A DNA stretch of 17,090 nucleotides from Synechococcales cyanobacterium PMM_0073 (GCA_949127695.1 CASBQH010000175.1:1-17090); one strand, 5' to 3'. Shown: positions 6,939-15,322, counted from the stretch's first letter. Notes: generated by a model from the sequence alone, not told the origin. Numbers and translations: made by a program.

Positions 6939-7628
6939 ATGAACATTAAACCCATGCTGCTGCGCCTTCAAGGGGCACTCGGACAGGATAATTTGGGCGA
7001 GCAAATGCTGCTCTATCCGGGCGTCGAAGCCCAAAGATCACCTGAGGCGACGGGCAATTTTGTGATTGGCTACAGCGGCTCACCCAACAGCCAGACCGCG
7101 CTTGATTTTATCCTCTGGATGGCGCATCAAACCCGGCAGGCGACCGGCAAGCAGGTGATTGTGCATGTGGTCTATGTGATTGACTGCTACAGCTCGCTAG
7201 ATCTGTCGGTTCAGACCAACCGGGCTGCGGGCACTCAGCTAGCTTCATTTGGGCAGTTTGGCCTGCAAGGCAACATGGCCACCCTGGCGCAGCCTCAGTC
7301 GAGTCGGGGTGGCACCCAGCTTGCCGAACGCCAGCCTTCAGGCTGTTTGCTGCCCAATTTGCCACCCAGCCTTCAGCCCAATCTGCTCGAACAAGTTGAC
7401 CGGATTCTGTGGCAAGCTCGCTGCCTCTCAGCCGAATGGCGCGGCTCAGTTGAAGCGCATCTCCGGTTTGGGGCAGTGGCCACCGAACTACTCCAGGTGG
7501 CTGAGGCGCAGTCTGCCGACCTGCTGTTTGTCGGCTGTAGTGACGTAAACCATGCGCTGGTGCAGCAGCTGCGTTCGGAGCTCACCTGCCCGATCTTGGG
7601 CATTCCCACCGAGCTAGAGGCGCTGTGA
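6939..7628 (+). CDS. universal stress protein (UspA) family protein
   Basis: The protein has 229 residues. A Usp-type alpha/beta fold begins at FVIGYSGSPNSQTALDFILWMA (residues 41-62) and VIVHVVYVIDCY (73-84). It is interrupted by a low-complexity Q/S/G/P-rich insert (about 85-148) and ends with VEAHLRFGAVATELLQVAEAQSADLLFVGCS (171-201) and CPILGIP (217-223). The usual ATP-binding GxxG-x9-G(S/T) motif after the VVG strand is absent (GCSDVNHALVQQL instead), so nucleotide binding is doubtful. It lies at the end of an approximately 615-base leader with a c-di-AMP riboswitch, which suggests a role in osmotic or potassium homeostasis or related stress. No clear Shine-Dalgarno precedes ATG 6939; ATG 6954 is an alternative start. 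It converges with the ACT-domain gene, 27 bases apart. Confidence 0.8.
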   Translation: MNIKPMLLRLQGALGQDNLGEQMLLYPGVEAQRSPEATGNFVIGYSGSPNSQTALDFILWMAHQTRQATGKQVIVHVVYVIDCYSSLDLSVQTNRAAGTQLASFGQFGLQGNMATLAQPQSSRGGTQLAERQPSGCLLPNLPPSLQPNLLEQVDRILWQARCLSAEWRGSVEAHLRFGAVATELLQVAEAQSADLLFVGCSDVNHALVQQLRSELTCPILGIPTELEAL

Positions 7629-7655
7629 CTGGCCGCTAGCCCAATTCTCGCCGCC

Positions 7656-8384
7656 CTAAACTATCGCTCGCCCCAGCAGGCGCTGCCGCACGCCTTCGGC
7701 AATTTTCTGCCCCAGATATTCTGGAATCAGGTTTTCATTCGGGCCTAGCAGATACAGAATCAGCCGCGTGCGGCCTCGCCAGACCAGCAGGTTTGCATTC
7801 ACAATCAGCAGATCTTCCCGCCAAATCGCGTACATCACTTTATAAAACAAACCGGGCTGATTATCTGCTTCAATTAGCAAAGCGGGCAGATGAAAGACTG
7901 GATCGACATAGAACTCGGTTTCTACTTGGTCTAAGCCTGCATCTAGGTTAAACTCCACCGCCAGCATTTCTTCGACCTCAAACCGACCGGCCAGCGCCTC
8001 GCGAATCGCCCGACAGACGTTCTCAGAGGTTTTGGGGCTGAGCGCTTTGCCGCTGCGCGAGACCACCAGCTTCACAAACACCAGCATCGGCGATTCGATC
8101 TGACCGTAGAGGCTGAGGGCGTGAATGGTCAAGCCATAGGCGGCCAAGACGCCAAAAATGTCGCTGAGCAAAAATGACTGATTGCGATAGGCAAAATGCA
8201 GCGCACTCTTGTTACCTTCAGGCGTTAGCTCAATTACGGCCTGCCGAGTTTTGTAGAGCTGATAGGCCAGCTTTAAGTTTTGCAACTGGATCTCGCTGAC
8301 CACAAATTGCTCATAAAACTGCGGGAACGCTCGGTTAAAGCGTTTGAGCAATCCTAGCGTAGACGATTTCAGCCCTGAAGCCAT
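7656..8384 (-). CDS. ACT-domain protein with two ACT-like repeats
   Basis: The protein has 242 residues and no catalytic domain that I can see. Two regions resemble the ACT fold of GlnD or amino-acid-binding regulators: residues about 70-130 (SFLLSDIFGVLAAYGLTIHALSLYG) and about 164-235 (LPALLIEADNQPGLFYKVMYAIWREDLLIVNANLLVWRGR). The second has the typical D-x-P-G-L turn where small-molecule ligands sit. It is probably a cytosolic amino-acid sensor or a partner of another regulator. Its target is unknown and the neighbours give no clue. The region upstream of ATG 8384 is pyrimidine-rich without a Shine-Dalgarno, so the start is somewhat uncertain. Confidence 0.65.
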   Translation of the reverse strand: MASGLKSSTLGLLKRFNRAFPQFYEQFVVSEIQLQNLKLAYQLYKTRQAVIELTPEGNKSALHFAYRNQSFLLSDIFGVLAAYGLTIHALSLYGQIESPMLVFVKLVVSRSGKALSPKTSENVCRAIREALAGRFEVEEMLAVEFNLDAGLDQVETEFYVDPVFHLPALLIEADNQPGLFYKVMYAIWREDLLIVNANLLVWRGRTRLILYLLGPNENLIPEYLGQKIAEGVRQRLLGRAIV

Positions 8385-8637
8385 AAGCTGGAGAGAGGTT
8401 TAACCTGGGTTGAGGAACGCGGTGGCACTAGAGCAATTTATAAAGATTAGGCAGCGTAGATATCTAATCTACAAAGACTTAGACCTATAAAGCCCGCTCC
8501 AGGCATGAATCTTTCATTTGACGCTACGCTACTTTGCGGCTTTCAGTTGCGGGAGCTAGCAATGTCAGAATCATACGAGAGATCCGCTCTATACTTACTA
8601 TTACTGTCATTTAACTCCGTATACCTGAGCGACCAGC

Positions 8638-9156
8638 ATGGGCTTTTGGAAGAGCTTATTTAACGCCTCTGACGCAGCTGCCGGTGCAAAGCCCGCAGAA
8701 TCTGAACGCTACAGCACACCGATGGTGACGGTGGGCAACTCGCGAGTTTTCTTTAGCACCGATCGAGAGATTGACCTCTACGAGCTAGAGGAACTCTGCG
8801 ACGCGGTGGGATGGTCGCGGCGGCCTCTGCGAAAGGTGAAAAAAGCGATCCAGCACAGCTTTTTAGTGGTGTCGATGTGGGAGCAGCGAGGCACGCAGCG
8901 GCGCTTGGTCGGCTTCTCACGCGCCACCTCTGACCATGCCTTCAACGCCACAATCTGGGATGTCGTGGTGCATCCAGACTTTCAGGGCAACGGCTTGGGC
9001 AAGGCGCTGATGCGACAGATGATCAAGCGGCTCCGCAGCGAAGATATCAGCAACATCACCCTATTTGCCGATCCGCAGGTGGTTGATTTTTACCGTCACC
9101 TCGGCTTCATGTCTGATCCAGAAGGGATCAAAGGCATGTTCTGGTATCCCGACTAG
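8638..9156 (+). CDS. GNAT N-acetyltransferase, Ycf52 / plastid GNAT type
   Basis: The protein has 172 residues. A variable N-terminus is followed by a GNAT domain with the acetyl-CoA motif [18 protein letters not shown] (residues 108-125), containing Q-G-N-G-L-G. The late strand-helix element [17 protein letters not shown] (141-157) follows. The block [24 protein letters not shown] (40-63) is typical of the Ycf52 family, encoded in some red algal plastids and in cyanobacteria and related to plant plastid GNATs. Members acetylate protein lysines or N-termini, and a Synechocystis homologue was reported to acetylate serotonin. A stop codon just upstream in frame (8626-8628) leaves 8638 as the most upstream start. 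Its own Shine-Dalgarno is weak. It ends at a terminator shared with rtcB. Confidence 0.87.
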   Translation: MGFWKSLFNASDAAAGAKPAESERYSTPMVTVGNSRVFFSTDREIDLYELEELCDAVGWSRRPLRKVKKAIQHSFLVVSMWEQRGTQRRLVGFSRATSDHAFNATIWDVVVHPDFQGNGLGKALMRQMIKRLRSEDISNITLFADPQVVDFYRHLGFMSDPEGIKGMFWYPD

Positions 9157-9166
9157 GCTGAAACTA

Positions 9167-9211
9167 AAAATATCCCAGCCCAGAAGCAGCGCCTCCGAGC
9201 CGGGATATTTT
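9167..9211. terminator. bidirectional intrinsic terminator between GNAT gene and rtcB
   Basis: AAAATATCCC (9167-9176) and GGGATATTTT (9202-9211) form a perfect 10-bp stem. The A-rich left and T-rich right flanks let it serve both converging genes. Confidence 0.8.
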
Positions 9212-9227
9212 CGGGTCTAGAACGCGC

Positions 9228-10409
9228 TCAGCCCTTGACGCAGACCAGCTGCTTCAGCGTCGCCACTACTTCGACCAGATCGGCCTGATTGGCCATTACC
9301 TGCTCGATTGGCTTGTAGGCTGCCGGAATCTCGTCGATGACGCCCTCGTCTTTGCGGCATTCCACTCCAGCCGTCTGCTGCACCAAGTCATCCAGGCTGT
9401 AGGTTTTTTTGGCTTTGTTGCGCGACATCAGCCGACCTGCGCCATGCGAGCAGGAGCAGTAGCTGACGGCGCTGCCTTTGCCTTTGACAATGAAAGACTT
9501 GGCTCCCATTGACCCCGGAATGATGCCGTAGTCAGTTTCGCGGGCGCGCACGGCTCCCTTGCGGGTGACATAGACCGATTCGCCGTAGTGCAGCTCTTTT
9601 TCGGCGTAGTTGTGGTGGCAGTTGACCTGAAGCAGCGGCTTGGTAGAATACCCGCCTGCCAGATGCCGCTCCACAACTGCCTTAAACCGCGCCATCATCA
9701 CGTCGCGGTTGAACTTGGCGTAGTCTTGCGCCCATTGCAGATCATGCCAGTAGGCGGCAAATTCGGGCTGACCCTGCACGAAGTAAGCTAGCTCCGGGTC
9801 AGGCAGCTTCGTTTCGCTTAGCCGCATCAGATCTTTGGCCGTCTGGATATGGCGCTGCGCCAGCATGTTGCCGATATGGCGCGACCCAGAATGCAGCATC
9901 AGCCAGACCTGATCTTCCGTATCCAGGCAAACTTCCAAAAAGTGGTTGCCGCCACCCAGTGACCCCAGCTGCTTCAGCGCTTTGGCCTCAAGCTCCTGCA
10001 CGCCGGGATGCAGATCTTTGAAGTCGCGCCAGCCCTGCCAGTTGGCCGCAGGCTTCTCAATCTCGCGGTTATCGTTGAAGCCGACCGGAATTACGGCTTC
10101 AATGTCGCGCCGGATCTGCTTCAGCTTGCCGTCGAGCTGCGATGCCTTAAATGGCAGCTTCACCGCGCTCATACCGCAGCCAATATCCACCCCAACTGCG
10201 GCAGGCAGAATCGCATCCTGAGTCGCCACCACTGATCCAACCAGCGCCCCTTTGCCCAAATGCACGTCGGGCATTAGCGCCACATGCTTGAACACGAAGG
10301 GCAGTGAGGCGACGTTTTTGGCCATTTTGGTTTCATCAGCGCCCAGCGGGTGATTCGCCCAAGACAGCACTGGCGCGGGAGCGGAAAGTTTGAGCTGTTC
10401 GTAAGTCAT
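9228..10409 (-). CDS. rtcB: RNA ligase RtcB
   Basis: This is a GTP- and Mn-dependent RNA ligase that joins 2',3'-cyclic phosphate (or 3'-phosphate) and 5'-OH RNA ends, acting in tRNA splicing or RNA repair. From ATG 10409 it has 393 residues. The metal and active-site blocks are complete: MPDVHLGKG (46-54), VDIGCGM (74-80, Asp75 and Cys78), GGGNHFLEV (152-160), HSGSRHIG (173-180), NCHHNY (263-268), PGSMGAKSFIV (298-308) and YCSCSHGAGR (317-326), where His322 is the expected guanylylation site. It ends in LVCVKG like the E. coli enzyme. The frame is open to a GTG at 10445, but MTYEQL at 10409 matches the family start and puts Asp75/Cys78 at the E. coli numbers. No rtcA or rtcR is adjacent. Confidence 0.96.
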   Translation of the reverse strand: MTYEQLKLSAPAPVLSWANHPLGADETKMAKNVASLPFVFKHVALMPDVHLGKGALVGSVVATQDAILPAAVGVDIGCGMSAVKLPFKASQLDGKLKQIRRDIEAVIPVGFNDNREIEKPAANWQGWRDFKDLHPGVQELEAKALKQLGSLGGGNHFLEVCLDTEDQVWLMLHSGSRHIGNMLAQRHIQTAKDLMRLSETKLPDPELAYFVQGQPEFAAYWHDLQWAQDYAKFNRDVMMARFKAVVERHLAGGYSTKPLLQVNCHHNYAEKELHYGESVYVTRKGAVRARETDYGIIPGSMGAKSFIVKGKGSAVSYCSCSHGAGRLMSRNKAKKTYSLDDLVQQTAGVECRKDEGVIDEIPAAYKPIEQVMANQADLVEVVATLKQLVCVKG

Positions 10410-10540
10410 GGCTCTGAAGTTCTCGTTGTTGTTTGGTTGCTGCACCCAGAATAGCCAGCCGCTTTACCCCGAAGCGAATGCCCTATAGTTGGGCGCAATC
10501 TAGCGGTACAGCGAGCCTTGCCGCCAGATTTCACGGTTTC

Positions 10541-10561
10541 ACTCAGGGGATTCCCCTGAGT
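10541..10561. repeat. perfect 9-bp inverted repeat with 3-base loop
   Basis: ACTCAGGGG (10541-10549), loop ATT, CCCCTGAGT (10553-10561). It lies in the divergent region between rtcB and the methyltransferase gene. No T run follows, so it is not an obvious terminator. It could be an operator or a transcript hairpin. Confidence 0.6.
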
Positions 10562-10572
10562 TGGTTTGTGAT

Positions 10573-10586
10573 ACTACATTTGTAGT
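10573..10586. promoter_or_regulatory. TACA-TT-TGTA inverted repeat, possible BlaI/CopY-type operator
   Basis: ACTACA-TT-TGTAGT is a perfect 6-bp dyad that contains TACAnnTGTA, the core recognised by CopY/BlaI/MecI-type winged-helix repressors. It lies just upstream of a possible -10 TATATT (10591-10596) reading toward the methyltransferase gene. The half-site CACTACA recurs at 10650-10656. No regulator gene is in the window, so the assignment rests on the motif alone. Confidence 0.35.
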
Positions 10587-10697
10587 GTTTTATATTTCAT
10601 TCGTCAAGCGTGGCAGAAATGGTCGGTTCTGCGCTTTCTGTCGAAATTCACTACACTTTTGAATGAGTCGATTCAGCTTGCCCTAACTTCACCGCCC

Positions 10698-11561
10698 ATG
10701 ACCACCCAGCAAGATACGCTGTTTGAACGGTTTCTGGCTCCCATGTTCAGCTTTTTGATCGACCGTGAAGCGCTGCGGCGCTATCGCCAGAGTCGAGACT
10801 GGCAGGCCGATAGCGAACGGCTCAGTCAGCCCGGTCTGGTTTATCCAGCCTACTACGCGCAGAATTTTCACGGCATCCAGGGCGGCTATCTCAGCATTGA
10901 TGCGGCAATCACCTACGATCCGGTGACGCAGTATCTCTTGCCGCCGCAGGAAGACTGGGTGCGCCGAGGCTTGATCGAGCGAATCCGCTGCCAGCCGCGC
11001 CGCATTTTGGATCTGGGCTGTGGCACAGGTTCAACAACGCTGCTGCTGAAAAAAGCCTTCCCGCAGGCCGAGGTGATTGGCCTTGACCTCTCGCCCTATA
11101 TGCTGCTGGTGGCTGCCGACAGAGCCGCTGAAGCGCATTTAGAGATTCAGGTGAAGCATGGCAACGCCGAACAAACCGGCTTCCCAGATGCCAGCTTTGA
11201 CTTGGTGACGGCTTCACTGCTGTTTCACGAAACGCCGCCGCTGGTGGCCTGCAATATTTTGCAAGAAGCTTTCCGCCTGCTGAAGCCCGGTGGCGAAGTG
11301 CTAATCCTAGACGGCAATCAGGCCACCCTGCGCCAAACCGAATGGCTGACGCAGATCTTCGAGGAGCCTTACATTCAAGACTACGCCGCAGGCGATTTGA
11401 ACCAGTGGATGAGTACCGCAGGCTTTGGCGAGGTTTCAACCCACGAAGTCTGGTGGGTGAATCAGGTGACGCGAGGCGTGAAGCCGATGCCTTACCGCAA
11501 AGTCGAGTTTAGCCGCGTCGAAACGCTGGGCGACCGGGCCTGGGCTGGAGCGCGCGGATGA
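10698..11561 (+). CDS. class I SAM-dependent methyltransferase
   Basis: From ATG 10698 the protein has 287 residues. A helical N-terminal part (FERFLAPMFSFLIDREALRRYRQ) precedes a Rossmann methyltransferase domain: motif I ILDLGCGTG (103-111), the acidic ribose-binding GLD (128-130), FDLVTASLLFHETPP (167-181) and LLKPGGEVLILDG (194-206). This is the layout of small-molecule or lipid/quinone methyltransferases; the substrate is not identifiable. The frame is open to a TTG at 10659, but neither start has a clear Shine-Dalgarno and ATG 10698 begins at the conserved part. Its stop codon overlaps the ATG of the next gene (ATGA), so the two are very likely translated together. Confidence 0.82.
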   Translation: MTTQQDTLFERFLAPMFSFLIDREALRRYRQSRDWQADSERLSQPGLVYPAYYAQNFHGIQGGYLSIDAAITYDPVTQYLLPPQEDWVRRGLIERIRCQPRRILDLGCGTGSTTLLLKKAFPQAEVIGLDLSPYMLLVAADRAAEAHLEIQVKHGNAEQTGFPDASFDLVTASLLFHETPPLVACNILQEAFRLLKPGGEVLILDGNQATLRQTEWLTQIFEEPYIQDYAAGDLNQWMSTAGFGEVSTHEVWWVNQVTRGVKPMPYRKVEFSRVETLGDRAWAGARG

Positions 11562-11836
11562 TAAAAAGCGTCTGGGACTACAAGCCTTGGTGGTGTCAGC
11601 CCTGGTCCATTCTGCTGACTGGCTGCGTGATCATCAGCGGCAGCTGGCTATTGCTGCATCGGTTCTGGATCACCGGACTCGTCGCAGTTCCCATCTTGCT
11701 CTGGATGTACTATTTCCTGCTCGTCTATCCGCGCCTAGTGCAGGATTTGCTGCCGCCTGAGCCAGATTTAGCTCCTGATTTAGCTCTAGACTCAGCTCCA
11801 GAAATCCCCTCCATCCCCACCGACTCGCCGCGCTAA
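11558..11836 (+). CDS. small two-helix membrane protein, probably DUF6737
   Basis: The protein has 92 residues. The N-terminus VWDYKPWWCQPWSILLTG leads into two hydrophobic segments (about 17-33 and 37-56), followed by a short acidic P/D/A-rich tail. The YKPWWCQPWSI signature is, from memory, that of DUF6737, a cyanobacterial family of unknown function. The tail contains a degenerate threefold PDLA-type repeat (11762-11797). It overlaps the methyltransferase gene by 4 bases, which suggests a shared job or at least fixed stoichiometry at the membrane. Confidence 0.75.
   Translation: MIKSVWDYKPWWCQPWSILLTGCVIISGSWLLLHRFWITGLVAVPILLWMYYFLLVYPRLVQDLLPPEPDLAPDLALDSAPEIPSIPTDSPR
11762..11797 (+). 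repeat. three degenerate tandem copies of a 12-bp unit, in frame
   Basis: CCAGATTTAGCT, CCTGATTTAGCT and CTAGACTCAGCT lie end to end and encode PDLA-PDLA-LDSA in the tail of the small membrane protein. Confidence 0.65.
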
Positions 11837-11941
11837 GCAATCCCATCACGCTAGGCTGGCCAATCACGATACACTGATAAGACCCCCTCGAACGGCCTGT
11901 TCCTGGGCATTATATTCAAGTCGAGTGGCTTAGGAAACGCT

Positions 11942-13078
11942 GTGACCGCAATTTCATCCGCCAGTTCATCCCTTCACTCTGCCAGTTTCACCCACGCCGC
12001 TGCCAACAGCCCATCCACTGCCCGGGGGTGGCCAGGGCTGATTGAAACCTATCGGCGCTATTTGCCCGTGACAGAGCAAACGCCTGTCGTGACGCTGCAT
12101 GAGGGCAACACGCCGCTGATTCCAGTCCCCTCAATTGCTGCCGCGATTGGCCGACAGGTGCAGGTCTGGGTGAAATATGACGGACTCAACCCCACCGGTA
12201 GCTTCAAAGACCGGGGGATGACGATGGCAGTCTCCAAAGCCAAAGAAGCCGGAGCCGAAGTGGTGATCTGCGCCAGCACGGGCAACACCTCCGCCGCTGC
12301 TGCTGCCTATGCTCGTCGCGCCGGAATGCGCGCCTATGTGCTGATTCCCGATGGCTATGTGGCGCTGGGCAAGCTGGCGCAGGCGCTGCTCTATGGTGCG
12401 GAAGTCTTGGCAGTGCAGGACAACTTTGATCAGGCGCTAGAAATTGTGCGGCAGATGGCCGAGCATTACCCGGTAACGCTGGTTAATTCAGTCAATCCTT
12501 ACCGCCTAGAAGGCCAGAAAACCGCCGCCTTTGAAATTGTGGATGTGATGGGCACCGCCCCTGACTGGCTCTGCATTCCGGTCGGCAATGCGGGTAACAT
12601 TTCGGCCTACTGGATGGGTTTCTGCCAATATCACCAGGCCGGACATTGCGACCGCTTGCCGCAGATGATGGGCTTCCAGGCCGCCGGTGCAGCGCCATTG
12701 GTTTCTGGACACCCAATTGCCACGCCAGAGACGCTAGCCACCGCGATTCGGATTGGCAACCCGGCGAGCTGGGATAAGGCCGTTGCCGTGCAGCAGGCCA
12801 GCAATGGCCAGTTTAATGCCGTCACGGATGAAGAAATTCTGGATGCCTACCGGATGCTGGCGGCACAGGAAGGAATTTTCTGTGAGCCTGCTAGCGCCGC
12901 CTCAGTGGCCGGACTGCTGAAGGTAAAAGATCAGGTGCCAGCTGGCAGCAAGGTCGTCTGCGTGCTGACGGGCAATGGCCTCAAAGACCCGGATATTGCG
13001 ATTAAGCATTGCCAAAACCAGTTTAAGACTGGAATTGCGGCAGATCAGGCTGCGGTCGCTCAGGTGATGGGGTTTTAG
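11942..13078 (+). CDS. thrC: threonine synthase
   Basis: This PLP enzyme converts O-phosphohomoserine to threonine, the last step of the pathway. The 378-residue protein is of the short bacterial type. Motifs are [11 protein letters not shown] (52-62), [13 protein letters not shown] (81-93, with Lys89 as the PLP Schiff-base lysine), [19 protein letters not shown], the phosphate-binding PVGNAGN and, near the end, [12 protein letters not shown]. The start is GTG 11942 with AGGA six bases upstream. The first 28 residues are a Ser/Ala-rich variable extension. The last 56 bases overlap the end of the convergent coiled-coil gene. The adjacent genes do not belong to the pathway. Confidence 0.96.
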   Translation: MTAISSASSSLHSASFTHAAANSPSTARGWPGLIETYRRYLPVTEQTPVVTLHEGNTPLIPVPSIAAAIGRQVQVWVKYDGLNPTGSFKDRGMTMAVSKAKEAGAEVVICASTGNTSAAAAAYARRAGMRAYVLIPDGYVALGKLAQALLYGAEVLAVQDNFDQALEIVRQMAEHYPVTLVNSVNPYRLEGQKTAAFEIVDVMGTAPDWLCIPVGNAGNISAYWMGFCQYHQAGHCDRLPQMMGFQAAGAAPLVSGHPIATPETLATAIRIGNPASWDKAVAVQQASNGQFNAVTDEEILDAYRMLAAQEGIFCEPASAASVAGLLKVKDQVPAGSKVVCVLTGNGLKDPDIAIKHCQNQFKTGIAADQAAVAQVMGF

Positions 13079-13616
13079 GGCTGGAGTCTGGTTTGGTGCT
13101 GGGCGGACTGGCCGCAGGCTGGCGCAGCAGCACCACATTATCAGGCAAGGGCTGATTTGGATCTAAGGCTGCATTGGCTTGAGTCGCCTGCTTAGTTTTG
13201 GTGAGCAGATCCACCGTGTCGCCCAAAGCGGTCGTCAGGTCTTGGCGGGTTTGCCGATGCGCCTGCTGCTCTTCTTCGAGTGACTGCGCCAGCCGATCAC
13301 GCTCCAAAAGCGCCTGCAAGAGCTGAGCTTTAAGCTGTTCAGGCTGCTGCCACTGCTCCACCTGCTGATAGAGAAACTCGTCGTAGCTCACGGCATCTGG
13401 GCTAGGCGACTGCAAGGCTTCTAGCTCAATCTTCAGCGCATCGATAGTTTCACGATCGGCCTGAAGCTCGCTGCGGCGCTGTTTGGCCTCGGTTTCATAA
13501 AGGCTGCGCCAGTTGGCGGCACTGCCGTAAGCCTGATCGCGCTCTTGCTGCACTTCAACCAGCTTTTGCTGAAGCCCTTTAATTTCTGCGAGCCATTGCC
13601 GAATATCCTGGGTCAT
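13023..13616 (-). CDS. coiled-coil protein of unknown function
   Basis: The protein has 197 residues. The first 140 or so are highly charged and helical, with a heptad-like Leu/Ile pattern ([56 protein letters not shown]) broken by a short S/P linker around residue 72. The last 45 residues are a disordered P/S/K/Q tail. No signal peptide or membrane segment is seen, so it is likely a cytosolic scaffold. A good AGAGGA lies 7 bases ahead of ATG 13616. The 3' end overlaps thrC by 56 bases in convergent orientation, in a region that encodes only the disordered tail. Confidence 0.75.
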   Translation of the reverse strand: MTQDIRQWLAEIKGLQQKLVEVQQERDQAYGSAANWRSLYETEAKQRRSELQADRETIDALKIELEALQSPSPDAVSYDEFLYQQVEQWQQPEQLKAQLLQALLERDRLAQSLEEEQQAHRQTRQDLTTALGDTVDLLTKTKQATQANAALDPNQPLPDNVVLLRQPAASPPSTKPDSSPKTPSPERPQPDLPQFQS

Positions 13617-13682
13617 CAGTTTTTCCTCTGGCTGCTGCTTTTCTGAGCGGCTGTAGAGCTAGGCTATAGCCGTTCAAGCAGT

Positions 13683-15140
13683 CTAAAACAAAAACTGCGT
13701 CACGGCATTGGGGGCAGGCAAAATAATCATAATCAGCAGCGCCAGCGCCAGCAGTCCCAAAAAGTCGCGGCGATTGTCCAGTTCGCTGACATCGTTGAGC
13801 GCAGGCTCATCCACCACGGGCATAAAAAACAGCAGAATTGCCCAGAGCATATAGGCCTGCTGCACAAACACCAGCCCCAATAGTAGCAGTCGGGCAATTT
13901 GACCAATCGTAGCGCCGCGCCGCTGCCCAAACATGGCATGAACAATATGTCCGCCGTCTAGCTGCCCCACGGGCATCAGGTTAAGGGCTGTAATCACCAG
14001 CCCCAAACAGCCTGCGATCGCCACCGGATGGAGCCTCAGAGCGGTTTCAGGACTCAGGGCGCTGCCCAGCGCCAGCTTGCTCAATAGCGCTAGCATCAGC
14101 GAGGCAGCGGGCTGAAAAGATTCAAAGTTGAATAAACCTGACTCTTTGCTAAGCGGCAAGGGGGTCGAATGCGCCAGCCCCCAGAGCAAAATCGGCAGCG
14201 TCACGATAAAGCCAGACAGCGGCCCTGCAATGCCCACATCAAACAGCGCCTTGCGGTTAGGTAGATGTGAGCGAATTTGAATAAATGCCCCAAATGTGCC
14301 AAATGGAAAGGCCAGCAGCGGCGGCACCGGAATGAAATAGGGCAGCGTCGCCTTGATTCGATAATAGCGAGCGGCCAAATAATGCCCCAGCTCGTGGCTT
14401 CCCAAAATTGCCAGCAGCGCTAGCGCATAGGGCAGACCCGTTTGCAGAGCTGAAAAGCTGGGTCGATCTAGGCTGGGGTTGGCCATCAAGGCACCTGCCA
14501 TACTGGCGGTCAGCAGCGTCGCGCCCAGCAGCGCCAGCGCCAAGAGCGGGCGTGTAATCGGCGCTTGCTTGGCGGAATTATCCACGGCTTTGGCCTGCGG
14601 ATTGGGTACTAATGCGAAAAACGGCTTGCCGCTCAGCCCTTCTTGAAACACCACCAAAAACCGATCGGCAAAATAGCCTTTGACATTCTCGGCAATGGTT
14701 TTGTAGGCCAGATCGGGCGAGGCACGGAGTTGACCTTTGCAGATTAACGCCTGTGGCTTATGCTCAATGTTTTGCAGATAGTAGACCGACCAGGGAAAGC
14801 AGTTTTGCAGATGCGTTTCTTCTTCGCGGCTAATGGCCTGAAGCACCGGTCGAGTCGCGGCTTGTGTTTCGGGCTGAGCGGCGGCGGCGGGCTGGGCAAT
14901 CCGTCCGCGCTGCACCAACAGCAGATAGGTAAACGAGCTGACGACGAAGGGCAGCAGCAGCAGCAGCAGCGGAATCTGCTGATCGTTTGGGTTAAAAATT
15001 GCCCAACCCGTCCAGATAAAAGCAGGCATCATCATCACCAGCCAGAGCAGCCAAACGGGCGTTTTGGTCACATTTGCCACGCTGCGGCGCACGATAAAGT
15101 AGGTGAAGATTCCGAGTAAGAGCAGCCAGAACAAAATCAT
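13683..15140 (-). CDS. site-2 protease family (M50) intramembrane metalloprotease, EGY type
   Basis: The protein has 485 residues and is an integral membrane zinc protease. The N-terminal third has three hydrophobic segments and a soluble part with CKGQLRASPDLAYKTIAENVKGYF, close to the GNLR-containing region of plant EGY proteins. The protease core has GSHELGHYLAARYY (247-260; HExxH with His249, Glu250 and His253), PFGTFGAFIQIRS and the second metal motif NLMPVGQLDGGH (387-398, with Asp395). EGY1/EGY2 act in thylakoid biogenesis in plants, and cyanobacteria have counterparts. The substrate here is unknown. A run of CAG-type triplets (about 14954-14971, plus strand) encodes a leucine stretch. 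It is divergent from lipA. Confidence 0.9.
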   Translation of the reverse strand: MILFWLLLLGIFTYFIVRRSVANVTKTPVWLLWLVMMMPAFIWTGWAIFNPNDQQIPLLLLLLPFVVSSFTYLLLVQRGRIAQPAAAAQPETQAATRPVLQAISREEETHLQNCFPWSVYYLQNIEHKPQALICKGQLRASPDLAYKTIAENVKGYFADRFLVVFQEGLSGKPFFALVPNPQAKAVDNSAKQAPITRPLLALALLGATLLTASMAGALMANPSLDRPSFSALQTGLPYALALLAILGSHELGHYLAARYYRIKATLPYFIPVPPLLAFPFGTFGAFIQIRSHLPNRKALFDVGIAGPLSGFIVTLPILLWGLAHSTPLPLSKESGLFNFESFQPAASLMLALLSKLALGSALSPETALRLHPVAIAGCLGLVITALNLMPVGQLDGGHIVHAMFGQRRGATIGQIARLLLLGLVFVQQAYMLWAILLFFMPVVDEPALNDVSELDNRRDFLGLLALALLIMIILPAPNAVTQFLF

Positions 15141-15254
15141 GCTGAGGATCTCAAAGGTGATCAGCCTAAGAATTAATCTAAGCTGGTAAGCGAATAGCGC
15201 TCCAATTTCAAGGATAACGCCTTCAACTCGTTCAGAGCTTGTTTAGTTTGACTT

Positions 15255-15293
15255 GCTCCCAATACCAGCTCCCAATACCAGCTCCCAATACCA
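15255..15293 (+). repeat. three perfect tandem copies of a 13-bp unit
   Basis: GCTCCCAATACCA occurs at 15255-15267, 15268-15280 and 15281-15293 without a mismatch, upstream of the probable lipA start. A 13-bp unit shifts the reading frame, which argues that this part is untranslated. Confidence 0.93.
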
Positions 15294-15322
15294 GCGCCGC
15301 CCAGCTCGCACCCGCAGCTTCT

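Noticed and set aside
8456..8472. GTAGAT-n5-ATCTAC inverted repeat ahead of the acetyltransferase gene
   Set aside because: Six-bp arms in an AT-rich spacer with no matching known operator; not distinguishable from chance.
14014..14021. HIP1 octamer GCGATCGC as sign of a HIP1-rich genome
   Set aside because: It is the only copy I could find in 17 kb, so there is no enrichment.
14954..14971. CAG-type triplet run as a microsatellite of note
   Set aside because: It simply encodes a leucine stretch of a membrane helix in the site-2 protease.
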